Shown here in pieces: positions 37,845 through 45,915 of a DNA stretch of 64,000 bases (the stretch's first letter is position 1; the number at the start of each line of letters is the position of its first letter). Under the pieces are notes generated by a model. That model was not told the DNA's origin. It saw only the letters and a program-made list of their open reading frames with translations, and did not search any database. The translations under genes were made by a program, and so were the position numbers. The DNA lies in assembly GCF_004331285.1 (NCBI RefSeq), contig NZ_SJOH01000014.1, forward strand, positions 53,486 through 117,485, in the 5' to 3' direction. Source of the DNA: Acinetobacter sp. ANC 3781. Its GTDB lineage: Bacteria; Pseudomonadota; Gammaproteobacteria; Pseudomonadales; Moraxellaceae.

Positions 37845-39305
37845 CTACTCACCTTTACTTGAAGTGGCATAACCCAGCACATCCGCAGCATACAAAGCCT
37901 GATCTAAATTAGCCGTAAATTGAGACTGTGTTGCACCTGGTATTAATTGCATCAAATTAAAAGCCAGAGCTTCGGGACTGTCCGATTCACCGACCAGTTG
38001 TTTAACCTGTTCCGACTTCAATAACTGCAAATCACCCTGCCCGTCCGTCAATTCTTCAACTTCCTGCTGTGCCGCAGATAACTTGTTGATAGAGGCTTTA
38101 AAGCTGAATGCTTGCCTTGGCAATGCGGTGAATTGGGTATTGGTAGGCAATTGAGGGGACTCAGCAATATCACCATCCTGCAGTCCATATTCACGCTGAA
38201 AATATTGTGGAGTAAGGTTGGCTCCGGCATTTTTAAGATGAGCATCTCGTTCAGCCTGATCCTTATTAAGCGGTTTAGGCTTTTCACCAAGCATCACTTC
38301 ATAATCTCCCCAACCATTCAAAGCGCATAGAGCATTGACTACGGCCTGTAAAGTTGGTGTGACAAGCCTAATATCAGATTTAAGCTTATCCATTCTTACA
38401 TTTTCATGTACCTGTCCTAGTGCCCGGCTACCAGTTCCATCGGTACCACTAGTGAGCGTCTGCCCTAATACGACCTTTTGAATCTGGCGAATTAGCTGAT
38501 CATTGAATGCTTCAAAAGCTGCCCCGGCTGATCCATTTGTTCCTGGTGCAGAAAGAATTTGTACATCATCTTCTATATCAATTGATAAAACACTCTGAGC
38601 ATGAGCATTTAACAACGCTCTACTCATATCATCAGTTTCAGTGTCTTTACACTTACCCAGTAAGATCGGAGTTCCAAAACGTTCCAAGAATTTAGCCCAG
38701 AACTTGAAACCGTTTTGCTTAAAAAAGAATAGCCAATACAGTGTGGCCAACAATGCTTTACCGTATGGCTGCTCAAATGAAGCTTTACGGCGGGTCAAGA
38801 AGAACTTAAATACCTGATCAACTTCTCGTTCTACGTTATGACCATCTTGTCGGTATATCAAACGTCCATCATTTTTAGGTTCAAACCACTGCATTGGCTT
38901 TTCACCGATCCACTGAAGACCCACATAACCTTCTGGCTTCAACTCATATACAGCTTCTTGAACAGAGTAGCCGAAGAACAGTGCATTCAAGGCACCCGTA
39001 GCAATTTCATGAAACCATTCTTTCAGTACCAAATTCAGTATTTCAGCTTCTTTGGTATCGCTCGGCTCAATTCTCAACGGCGTTGCTAACAGCGCATCAA
39101 CCCGTGTTTCAACTGTCTGAGCAATCTCGTCATCATCAAGCAATACACGTAATTTATGACGAGTAATGCCTGCCTTACGAAGTACCTCATCCGTGTCAGG
39201 CTGCTTACCAAAATTCACCAGAAACTGAGTGACAGCTTCTTGAGTGTATAAGTTGCCATGAGACAAAGCCTTCTTTGACGCTTTGTCTTTTTTAGACTTT
39301 GCCAT
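37845..39305 (-). CDS. portal protein, DUF935 (Mu gp29-like)
   Basis: A 486-residue portal, forming the dodecameric ring through which DNA is packaged. The DUF935 pattern is visible in RVDALLATPLRIEPSDTKEAEI, ALFFGYSVQEAVYEL and ARGTGSRALGQVHENVRMDKLKSD-like TDGTGSRALGQVHENVR near residues 290-305. It lies directly after the terminase, as in Mu-type head modules. Confidence 0.88.
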   Translation of the reverse strand: MAKSKKDKASKKALSHGNLYTQEAVTQFLVNFGKQPDTDEVLRKAGITRHKLRVLLDDDEIAQTVETRVDALLATPLRIEPSDTKEAEILNLVLKEWFHEIATGALNALFFGYSVQEAVYELKPEGYVGLQWIGEKPMQWFEPKNDGRLIYRQDGHNVEREVDQVFKFFLTRRKASFEQPYGKALLATLYWLFFFKQNGFKFWAKFLERFGTPILLGKCKDTETDDMSRALLNAHAQSVLSIDIEDDVQILSAPGTNGSAGAAFEAFNDQLIRQIQKVVLGQTLTSGTDGTGSRALGQVHENVRMDKLKSDIRLVTPTLQAVVNALCALNGWGDYEVMLGEKPKPLNKDQAERDAHLKNAGANLTPQYFQREYGLQDGDIAESPQLPTNTQFTALPRQAFSFKASINKLSAAQQEVEELTDGQGDLQLLKSEQVKQLVGESDSPEALAFNLMQLIPGATQSQFTANLDQALYAADVLGYATSSKGE

Positions 39306-39317
39306 GTGTATTCCTTA

Positions 39318-40724
39318 TCAATAAGTTCGACTACCCGCACCTGCAGGTTTTTTGCCAACTCGTGCTTCGTTTAGTTCATTAAATGCATCGCTGCCAGCAT
39401 CCACTTGGTCATCATATTTACCGTTTGGAAAGTTTCGTAACTCCTCAACAAATGGTTTATTCCAGTCACCACGTAGCATTTTCACGTTTCCTACGTTGAC
39501 TTGAGCCGCAAAAGGTTGCGAACGTGTGACCTTGTCGCCTGAGACAGTTTCAGCTTTTACATTGAAACCAGATAACTTGGTAATGAAATTTTTCGCTTGA
39601 GCTTTACCGGCTTGTCCCGGATCTTGAGGTAAGCGAATTGCTACAGACTTACCATCCAACTCAGCAGTTTGCTTGATACGCTTTTCAACACCCTCTGGTC
39701 CAAGTTGCGCACGCTGCACATCTACAATGTAGATATACCCATCTCGCCCTTTAGCTGCTCTCACCCCTGCAGTGAAATCACCTTCATTTTCGGAAGATGC
39801 TAAATCCCATGCACGCACTTGATGAGTGATGTCTGCAGGTAATGCATCTACAATTTCAATATTATCAGGCTTAAAAAAACCACCCGCTGGTGGGGATGGT
39901 CTTTGTCGATATTGTCCTGAGAAAACGTACGGCGCTGCTAACTCCATTCTCTCAAGTACTTCAATACTATGCTTTGCTGGCCATAATGCAGATCCATCTG
40001 GTTGAATAGCTGAAAGCTCTAAATGCTCCCACCCTTCACCATTCCCCCCATCAAGCAACCACCCTGCCAAATCCTCCTCATGCAAACGCTGCATGATCAC
40101 GATGATGGGTGTATCTGGTGAATTGGTACGTGATTCCAATGTATTCTGAAACCACTCAATTACACCTTTACGAACCGTATCAGAACGAGCTTCACTGGCC
40201 TTATGTGGGTCATCGATAATGATTGCCCCGCCAAATGAATCGCGAAATTTACCAGCACCAAAACCTGTAATGGTACCGCCAGTACCTTGTGAATAGCAGA
40301 CACCACCCTTTGCAGTACGCCAATCATCTTTGGCCTTACTGTCATCACGTAGTGCAAAATCAGGAAATACGCGCTTATAAGCCTCTTCTTGTACTAGGTT
40401 ACGTGTCTGGAAAGCATTATTTGCTGCAAGCGTAGCTGAGTAACTAACATGAATAAATTCACTGTCAGGCACCTTGCCAAAGCACCAAGCCATAAAATTA
40501 ATTACAGCCAGTTCTGTTTTAGAGTATCGCGGTGGAACGTTAATGATTAGACGCTTGGTTTCACCTTGAAACACCTTCATTAATTCATCACAAATTACTC
40601 GATGGTGCCAGTTATGCAGCCATTTATACTTACGACGTTCTTTAAACATATAGCGCGAAAAGAAATACAGATCTTCCTGAGCCTCAAGTTGTATTGCCAA
40701 TTCACGTGCTGGATCAATACTCAT
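39318..40724 (-). CDS. terminase large subunit
   Basis: A 468-residue packaging ATPase and nuclease. The Walker A-like PPRYSKTE is at about 64-71 and Walker B AIIIDDPH at 167-174. The coupling region QRLHEEDLAGWLL follows. The nuclease domain has VRAWDLASSENEGDFTAG and KYDDQVDAGSDAFNEL with the expected Asp residues. Length and motifs are complete. It overlaps the small subunit gene. Confidence 0.95.
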   Translation of the reverse strand: MSIDPARELAIQLEAQEDLYFFSRYMFKERRKYKWLHNWHHRVICDELMKVFQGETKRLIINVPPRYSKTELAVINFMAWCFGKVPDSEFIHVSYSATLAANNAFQTRNLVQEEAYKRVFPDFALRDDSKAKDDWRTAKGGVCYSQGTGGTITGFGAGKFRDSFGGAIIIDDPHKASEARSDTVRKGVIEWFQNTLESRTNSPDTPIIVIMQRLHEEDLAGWLLDGGNGEGWEHLELSAIQPDGSALWPAKHSIEVLERMELAAPYVFSGQYRQRPSPPAGGFFKPDNIEIVDALPADITHQVRAWDLASSENEGDFTAGVRAAKGRDGYIYIVDVQRAQLGPEGVEKRIKQTAELDGKSVAIRLPQDPGQAGKAQAKNFITKLSGFNVKAETVSGDKVTRSQPFAAQVNVGNVKMLRGDWNKPFVEELRNFPNGKYDDQVDAGSDAFNELNEARVGKKPAGAGSRTY

Positions 40725-41178
40725 CTAAAACCCGCTCCCTTGCCTTCAGGTAGCTTTCAGTCGGCACGTTTGAACTTACTGTTTCAATAGGTTTACCGTC
40801 TTTACCGGTAATTTCTTGCTTAGTCACACGACCATCAGTTTCTTGGAATGCCTGTTTCAGCAGATTTTGTTTTGTCCGTTTATTTTTTCCAGAATCTTCA
40901 TACATCTTTTGAAGTTCCATCAACCGGAAAGCCTTATTCGCAATCGCAATATCCTCAACATTTTCACGGAAGTCTTTGCGTGTTCGCTCAAATAAGTCCT
41001 TTAGTTTTTTACTGAGATTACGACCTGCATATTTTGTTGGGTCATAGCTATGGCATTGCTTACGATCAATCTTGATCTTGTATATTTCTTCTACCGAGTC
41101 TGCTACTTGTTGAGGGGTTTCAAAGCAAGCAAGAGACTGAACTATAAACATTTTTACAGGCTCTTTTAGTGCTGCCAT
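40714..41178 (-). CDS. terminase small subunit (DUF2280)
   Basis: From the ATG at 41178 it is 154 residues. The start MAALKEPVKMFIVQSLACFE followed by DSVEEIYKIKIDRKQCHSYDPTK fits DUF2280, the small-subunit-like protein of Acinetobacter and related phages that recognises the packaging site. An HTH-like N-terminus and helical C-terminus are visible. It overlaps the large subunit by 11 bases. Confidence 0.82.
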   Translation of the reverse strand: MAALKEPVKMFIVQSLACFETPQQVADSVEEIYKIKIDRKQCHSYDPTKYAGRNLSKKLKDLFERTRKDFRENVEDIAIANKAFRLMELQKMYEDSGKNKRTKQNLLKQAFQETDGRVTKQEITGKDGKPIETVSSNVPTESYLKARERVLDEY

Positions 41179-41237
41179 AAACACCTCTTTGTCGTTCTAC
41201 GTCGTACAAGATGGCCAAAAAAAAGAGCCCTAAGACT

Positions 41238-41879
41238 CTATCCAATCACACAGTTCCCACAACAAGCAGCAATATTAGTTTCTGATACGAATGGCGCATT
41301 CTTGGCAATTTCTAAAAGTCGTTTTACTGACTCATCCGCACCCCATCGTTTTGTTTCCCCAAAGAACACTTCAACATCGTGGCCAGCCAGGTAATGCTTA
41401 GGTAGCCCAGTCATATCGCTATAAATGATTTCACCATCTGCATCCCGTTCAACACCGATGTGATAAAGCTCATGTTCAATCAAACGACAAAACTCACGAT
41501 CTGAAGCTTGTTCACAGAAAGCAGCATCTACAGTAATTAAGTATTGAGGTACAAATCCAAACCAGTCCCGCATCTGTTGTTCCTGGCGTGCTTTCTTCCA
41601 ACCACCCTGATTAAACATCACTTTTTCACATTGACCTAAAACCATACGCTTTTTAGCCACACATGCAGATGATGCCCATGCGAATGCTAAAAAGGTCTCG
41701 TCATCATGTAGCAGCTCTGCAATGTGATCATGATCTGGGTTATGAAGTTCACCACCAATGGTTAGCCAGTTTTTTACTACCCATTCTTTTAGATCCACGG
41801 CGGGTGCAAGCAAAATAGCTTCTTGTTCTTCTGCTCGGTCAATTAGATCCGTTGGGGGAAATGGTCTGATCTGTTCCAT
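41238..41879 (-). CDS. putative phage metallopeptidase
   Basis: A 213-residue protein with a clear HExxH zinc motif (His136-Glu137-Leu-Tyr-His140 in CRLIEHELYHIGVERDADG). Putative phage metallopeptidases of this kind are common beside terminases in Acinetobacter phages. Function in infection is unknown. Its start overlaps the upstream nuclease gene by 41 bases. Confidence 0.8.
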   Translation of the reverse strand: MEQIRPFPPTDLIDRAEEQEAILLAPAVDLKEWVVKNWLTIGGELHNPDHDHIAELLHDDETFLAFAWASSACVAKKRMVLGQCEKVMFNQGGWKKARQEQQMRDWFGFVPQYLITVDAAFCEQASDREFCRLIEHELYHIGVERDADGEIIYSDMTGLPKHYLAGHDVEVFFGETKRWGADESVKRLLEIAKNAPFVSETNIAACCGNCVIG

Positions 41880-42276
41880 CTTCTAATCTCTCTAACTGAT
41901 TCTGAATCCAATTAATTGCATAACCAGATTCAATTTGATGAGGCTCAAAACGCACAAATGTGTAACCCATCTCTTCGGCAAGATCATACTTGTTAAATGA
42001 GTTTGCTATCTTTTTCCCACCACGACCAACTGACCATGGACTACCAACGATTTCAATCAGAAGCCTCAGCCTCACAACATAAAAATCGAAACGCCAATTT
42101 TTGGTTGATTCAAATTGAAACTTACGTTCATAACCAATGGCATGTTCTTCTAACTCTTGGAATAGTGTTTCTTCTGCTTCTAAGTATTTTTCTTTAGCCT
42201 TCGGTAAAGGTTTGGTGCGTGGTTTAGATTTATGTGGGCGTTTCTTGGTTTTCCAGAAATATTCTTTTTCGTCCAT
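41839..42276 (-). CDS. PD-(D/E)XK-like endonuclease (DUF559 type)
   Basis: From the ATG at 42276, with AAGGAG 6 bases upstream, it is about 145 residues. The core RFDFYVVRLRLLIEIVGSPWS, followed by YDLAEEMGYTFVRFEP, matches the DUF559/Vsr-like nuclease fold with catalytic Asp and Glu-x-Val/Ile. A second protein of the same fold is at 52559-52972. Either may act as a junction or nicking enzyme. Confidence 0.7.
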   Translation of the reverse strand: MDEKEYFWKTKKRPHKSKPRTKPLPKAKEKYLEAEETLFQELEEHAIGYERKFQFESTKNWRFDFYVVRLRLLIEIVGSPWSVGRGGKKIANSFNKYDLAEEMGYTFVRFEPHQIESGYAINWIQNQLERLEDGTDQTISPNGSN

Positions 42277-42518
42277 ATACACTCCTTGTATCAGCAAGGT
42301 ATCGAGAAGATATAAATTAAATACCTTGACTATTTAAATAGTGATATAGATCAATCTGGCGACGAGTTTATTATAAAAACCTTTGAAATATAAATAAGAT
42401 ATAAACATTTAAATCCTACATATATCTACACTTGCCTCTCTAAATCATCTCACTGTAAGTGCTTCCACTATGTCACTCTTACTAGGTCGAATCTTCGACA
42501 ACCAAAATTGAGAAAATT

Positions 42519-42701
42519 ATGTTAGTTAATACAAATACCGCTCAAAAAGCTTCTTTTAATCAATTTTCAAATAACGCAACCCAAAACAAACCTACATCAA
42601 ATGACCAAGCGCAAAAGCCTGCTCAAGACAAGCCTAATCAAAATGAAACAGCTCCTACTAAAGAGCAGCATGATCAAAAAGAAAATACTGATAAAAAATA
42701 A
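42519..42701 (+). CDS. disordered hypothetical protein, 60 aa
   Basis: Almost only Asn, Gln, Lys, Thr, Pro, Glu and Asp; no fold expected. It is the sole plus-strand gene here, with a weak purine-rich ribosome site and its own AGCCTATC / GATAGGCT terminator (42733-42758). Low-complexity proteins of this kind are often accessory phage or stress proteins. Confidence 0.55.
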   Translation: MLVNTNTAQKASFNQFSNNATQNKPTSNDQAQKPAQDKPNQNETAPTKEQHDQKENTDKK

Positions 42702-42821
42702 ATCATAGCTCAATATTTTGATTAGTAAGAAGAGCCTATCTAGTTGATAGGCTTTTTGTATTTCCTATTCGTATTAAAAAACCTCCCGAAGGAGGTTCTG
42801 TACGTTATTGCTTTTCAGTTT

Positions 42822-43124
42822 TTAACCACAAAATGCCTTAAGAATTGTTTGAGTTTGTGGATCAGCAATTACAGTGACTCGTCCTGGATGATAATCCTTA
42901 GTTATAGGTTGACCCGGTGCAACCAGTCTAACAACCTCAGAATTTGTTTTTGATTTGATATCAGCTTCACTCGATAATGTCGTACGTGCTAATTTTGCTG
43001 CACTTTCAGGCACGCATTTTTTCATCATCTCAGGCTTGTGAACAACTTCTGTATCGGGAGTACCTGCACAAGCAGTCAAAGTCACTGCTGCAATAATAAG
43101 TGATACATTATAAAAAATTTTCAT
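42822..43124 (-). CDS. I78-type peptidase inhibitor lipoprotein
   Basis: A 100-residue exported protein with lipobox LTAC (Cys19). The mature part ends with VVRLVAPGQPITKDYHPGRVTV followed by a short run to FCG. This is the pattern of the I78 elastase-inhibitor family (RxIxPGxxxTxDYxPxRLN...CG). A surface-bound peptidase inhibitor encoded by a prophage could alter the host envelope or protect it from proteases. Family assignment is from motif memory. Confidence 0.72.
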   Translation of the reverse strand: MKIFYNVSLIIAAVTLTACAGTPDTEVVHKPEMMKKCVPESAAKLARTTLSSEADIKSKTNSEVVRLVAPGQPITKDYHPGRVTVIADPQTQTILKAFCG

Positions 43125-43235
43125 AAGCTTCTATCTTTAACATATAAAAGCAGGATAATACCCAGGTAGGCTTAGAGGAGCCTAGTCATATCAACAATGT
43201 TAATACACTTCTTAAAATATTGAGATTTAAAAAAA

Positions 43236-43263
43236 ACCTGTTTAACTCTCCCAAGTCAAACAG
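43236..43263 (-). terminator. terminator after the Cys microprotein gene
   Basis: GCCTGTTTGAC / GTTAAACAGG-type hairpin with eight T on the minus strand, about 120 bases past the 43383 stop. Confidence 0.7.
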
Positions 43264-43382
43264 GCCCATGTCATGCTTAAAAAACTATTTACTTGTTTTT
43301 ATGTATAAATATCCTAGCAAAGGTTTTACACATGAGAGTGTAATTATTTGTTTAGTCTTGATATTTTCTGACTAATAAATAA

Positions 43383-43496
43383 TCACTTAACTTCTTTCAA
43401 ACAATCCCGACACACTTTGATTTCTTCATCATCAGGCGCGTATTCAATCTCAGTCGCACCATGTAAACCAAATAAGCACATTAAGAGGTGGAGCAT
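43383..43496 (-). CDS. Cys-rich microprotein (37 aa), family member 3, prophage
   Basis: Starts MLHLLMCLFGLHGATEIEYA and ends with VCRDCLKEVK. It shares the ML-LL-LF-LH start and the C-terminal CxxC with the two chromosomal genes at 8613 and 9934. AGGA lies 8 bases before the ATG. It follows small RNA A by 14 bases, exactly as the chromosomal member 2 does. Function unknown. Confidence 0.68.
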   Translation of the reverse strand: MLHLLMCLFGLHGATEIEYAPDDEEIKVCRDCLKEVK

Positions 43497-43510
43497 CTTT
43501 TTTTCCTGAC

Positions 43511-43598
43511 AAAAAAAAGCCCACTCAGAGAGGTGATGTGGGCTTAAAAGTAAGAACCTAGAGGGTTCATTCAGAAACTACAGCGATAGATTCTGCGC
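43511..43598 (-). ncRNA. putative small RNA A, prophage copy
   Basis: Promoter TTGCCA (43629-43634), 18 bases, TATATA (43605-43610). The transcript begins near AGAATCTATCGCTGTAG then TTTCTGA, which folds into a hairpin. A second small hairpin GAACCCTCTAGGTTC follows, then a terminator AGCCCAC / GTGGGCT with eight T. The promoter and first 30 bases match the chromosomal copy at 10076-10143, but the terminator is unrelated in sequence. Confidence 0.65.
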
Positions 43599-43669
43599 GT
43601 ATTTTATATATATTTAAATATCAATCATTGGCAAAATATTACTTTAAAATTCAATTTCAAAGTCCAATA

Positions 43670-43753
43670 AAAAGCCCGCTTAATCGGGGGAATTAAGCGG
43701 GCCAATATTTGCTTTACCATTTAGTTATTTTTACTGCTTTAACTTCTTGGAGT
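43670..43753 (-). ncRNA. putative small RNA B, prophage copy
   Basis: TATATT (43760-43765) precedes TTATTACTCCAAGAAGTTAA, a block shared with the chromosomal copy. It ends in GCCCGCTTAAT / ATTAAGCGGGC plus T-run. Base pairs 4 and 5 of the stem differ from the chromosomal copy on both strands. It is immediately upstream of small RNA A on the same strand. Confidence 0.65.
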
Positions 43754-43821
43754 AATAAAAATATAGCACCTCAATTTCGATAAAAAAGTATAAAGAATGC
43801 GTAGAAACTGTTTTCACTTGT

Positions 43822-44100
43822 TTACTTTGAGTTATTTTTCTTTTTAAGATATGGAAATTTTGATTTAAAAATGACTTCCTCTCTTGTCACCCTGAACTCT
43901 TTATATGTTCCAGGATGGACAAAAGTATTTTCATCATCTAGACCAATCACCTTTTCATTAATCACTATTTTAGGTAAAGGTACACATACAGGTTTTCTTT
44001 TATGCTCATGAAAAACCTTTTCAAATACCTGCTCTACCACTATTTTCATACCACAACGACTTTTGGCTTTTACTTCTTTTAAGATGAATGTTTTGGACAT
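43822..44100 (-). CDS. hypothetical protein, 92 aa
   Basis: A basic soluble protein rich in Val and Lys (MSKTFILKEVKAKSRCGMKIVVEQVFEKVFHEHKRK). No family is recognised. It lies upstream of the small RNA pair in the accessory region, with AT-rich flanks. Confidence 0.5.
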   Translation of the reverse strand: MSKTFILKEVKAKSRCGMKIVVEQVFEKVFHEHKRKPVCVPLPKIVINEKVIGLDDENTFVHPGTYKEFRVTREEVIFKSKFPYLKKKNNSK

Positions 44101-44316
44101 TTCTATTACCTGATTCTTATTTTTTTCAACCTAAAGTATAAGAAGATCAGTTTTTTACTCTGTTAACTTTGAATCATGAAGTGTCTCAAAATACAGGTTT
44201 TAGGTAAAATGTTTTAAATTCTTTACAATAATAATTTTTTTTGTGATATGAACCATAGTTATGAAGTTGTAATAGACAACCTAATGACCGAGATTTCTAT
44301 CACTACCCAGCCTCAC

Positions 44317-44481
44317 TTAGTTATCTTTATTAACATTGGATAAAGAAAATTCGGCTTCCTGTATCAATTGTTTTATTCTTTCTGATTTTTTTGCCTTTAA
44401 ATCTAAATAAACGTAACTGCATAGAAAGCATAGGCATATTAAAAATACACCAATTAAAACAATAGTTCTGTTCCCTTCCAT
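44317..44481 (-). CDS. single-span membrane microprotein, prophage copy (54 aa)
   Basis: MEGNRTIVLIGVFLICLCFL continues into a Lys-rich helix KKSERIKQLIQEAEFSLSN. The layout matches the chromosomal protein at 10238-10402, including EAExxL near the end. The ribosome site is weak. It is one of the gene pairs shared between the host flank and the prophage. Confidence 0.55.
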   Translation of the reverse strand: MEGNRTIVLIGVFLICLCFLCSYVYLDLKAKKSERIKQLIQEAEFSLSNVNKDN

Positions 44482-44662
44482 GTTCTAACCAATTGTTACC
44501 TTATTATTGGTTTTAGTTATAATTCAGTATATAAAAAGTATCAATAGCATAAAAACCTATAATTTTACCAAACATTAAAAAAGCCCGATCAGTGACCGAG
44601 CTTTTCTTGATATTTAAATCTAAAAAAAAATCTTAATTAGTTATAAAATTTAATTAAATCTA

Positions 44663-44947
44663 TCAAATTGCTGACTCTGTTATAAATAGAGGGTGAGTAG
44701 ACTTATATAAAGCTAACTTCTTTTTTTCATTTTCCAAATAGGATTTAGGCTCTTCTATCCAGGTAACCTTATCACTCCCAAAATCTGAATTTCTTAGAGT
44801 CCAATCAGAAACTAAACCATAAATAAAAGTATTATCAGCAAAAATTAATTTCGACTTATTGCTGGTATTGCTCACAAACACTTTATGCGTTGGTAAAGAT
44901 CCAAATATACTTATATGCGTATATAAATATCTATAAGTATCATTCAT
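44663..44947 (-). CDS. hypothetical protein, 94 aa
   Basis: A soluble protein rich in Thr, Ser and Phe (MNDTYRYLYTHISIFGSLPTHKVFVSN) with a charged end. No family recognised. An AGCTCGG / TCGGGCT hairpin (44583-44607) with T-run ends its transcript. Confidence 0.5.
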   Translation of the reverse strand: MNDTYRYLYTHISIFGSLPTHKVFVSNTSNKSKLIFADNTFIYGLVSDWTLRNSDFGSDKVTWIEEPKSYLENEKKKLALYKSTHPLFITESAI

Positions 44948-45093
44948 ATTAGAAGTGTCCTAGTAACGGATCACTATACCAACAATAATTCATACTAATT
45001 CAATTATCTGGTGGCGGTATTCAATTTAAACCACTAAGAATAAAGGGAGCCGCCATAAAAACTTACCTTTTTACTGAGCTTTACATAGCTATC

Positions 45094-45369
45094 TTAAAAT
45101 TGATCATTAAGTTGTGAATATACCCATTTAATGAAATTAGATTTATTATCAAAATCTGGTGCAAGTCTTAAGCTTAACATTCGATTAGGACCAAATTTGC
45201 CATACAGATTATGCGGTGCTTCGAATTTAAATTCCTGAGGATCCCCTTCATGTAGAGTTTTAAAATACTCTACAGATTTCTCAAATTTACTCTGACTTAT
45301 GAAATCAGGTCTTTCTTTTAAAAATTCATAAACTTGTTCTAGAGCGGGTAAATAGTTATTTATGGGCAT
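45094..45369 (-). CDS. hypothetical protein, 91 aa
   Basis: A soluble alpha/beta protein (MPINNYLPALEQVYEFLKERPDFISQ). No family recognised. It stands between two AT-rich gaps without a visible operon partner. Confidence 0.5.
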   Translation of the reverse strand: MPINNYLPALEQVYEFLKERPDFISQSKFEKSVEYFKTLHEGDPQEFKFEAPHNLYGKFGPNRMLSLRLAPDFDNKSNFIKWVYSQLNDQF

Positions 45370-45470
45370 TCTTTTTCTCTAGAACTGTAAATTTTATAAG
45401 GAAAACCTATTGTGAGTTAATGCTGGAAAAATACCTAATATTTTCTTACATTTTATGTAATCGGCCAATA

Positions 45471-45731
45471 TCACTTCTTAATTAGGTTAGCGCAATACTT
45501 AGACTTTTCTTTATTATTCTCAAGCTTACTCATGTGCATGCACGAACAAAATAATTCAGACTGTTTATACTCAACCTCATCAGGCACATTGATGTCATAA
45601 CATTTAGCATCAAATTCCGCCAATCGTGGAAGGGTAATCCATTCGCCCGAATAAAAAGGATACCCAAAACCGCCTAACACAATTATAAGCAGAGTAAGGA
45701 TAGGCAGATTATTTTTAATACATTTTAGCAT
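45471..45731 (-). CDS. membrane-anchored hypothetical protein, 86 aa
   Basis: I take the ATG at 45731; a longer reading would start inside a hairpin. One membrane helix (LPILTLLIIVLGGFGYPF) is followed by a Cys-containing periplasmic part (KCYDINV, FCSCMHM, KYCANLI). The four conserved-looking Cys could form disulfides or bind metal. Function unknown. Confidence 0.55.
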   Translation of the reverse strand: MLKCIKNNLPILTLLIIVLGGFGYPFYSGEWITLPRLAEFDAKCYDINVPDEVEYKQSELFCSCMHMSKLENNKEKSKYCANLIKK

Positions 45732-45915
45732 CCCAGAAACCCAAAAAAGCCCATCCAATGATGAGCTTCTAAATTAACCTAATGCTTTAACGTACACTTT
45801 GATCACTATAGCTGAAATATGCTATATCCCTTGCGCAAGGTCAATATCTCTACATTGCCTTTAATTCCATGGTTATATACTATTTTCATTAATAATTTTA
45901 GAAATCCTGTCTTCC

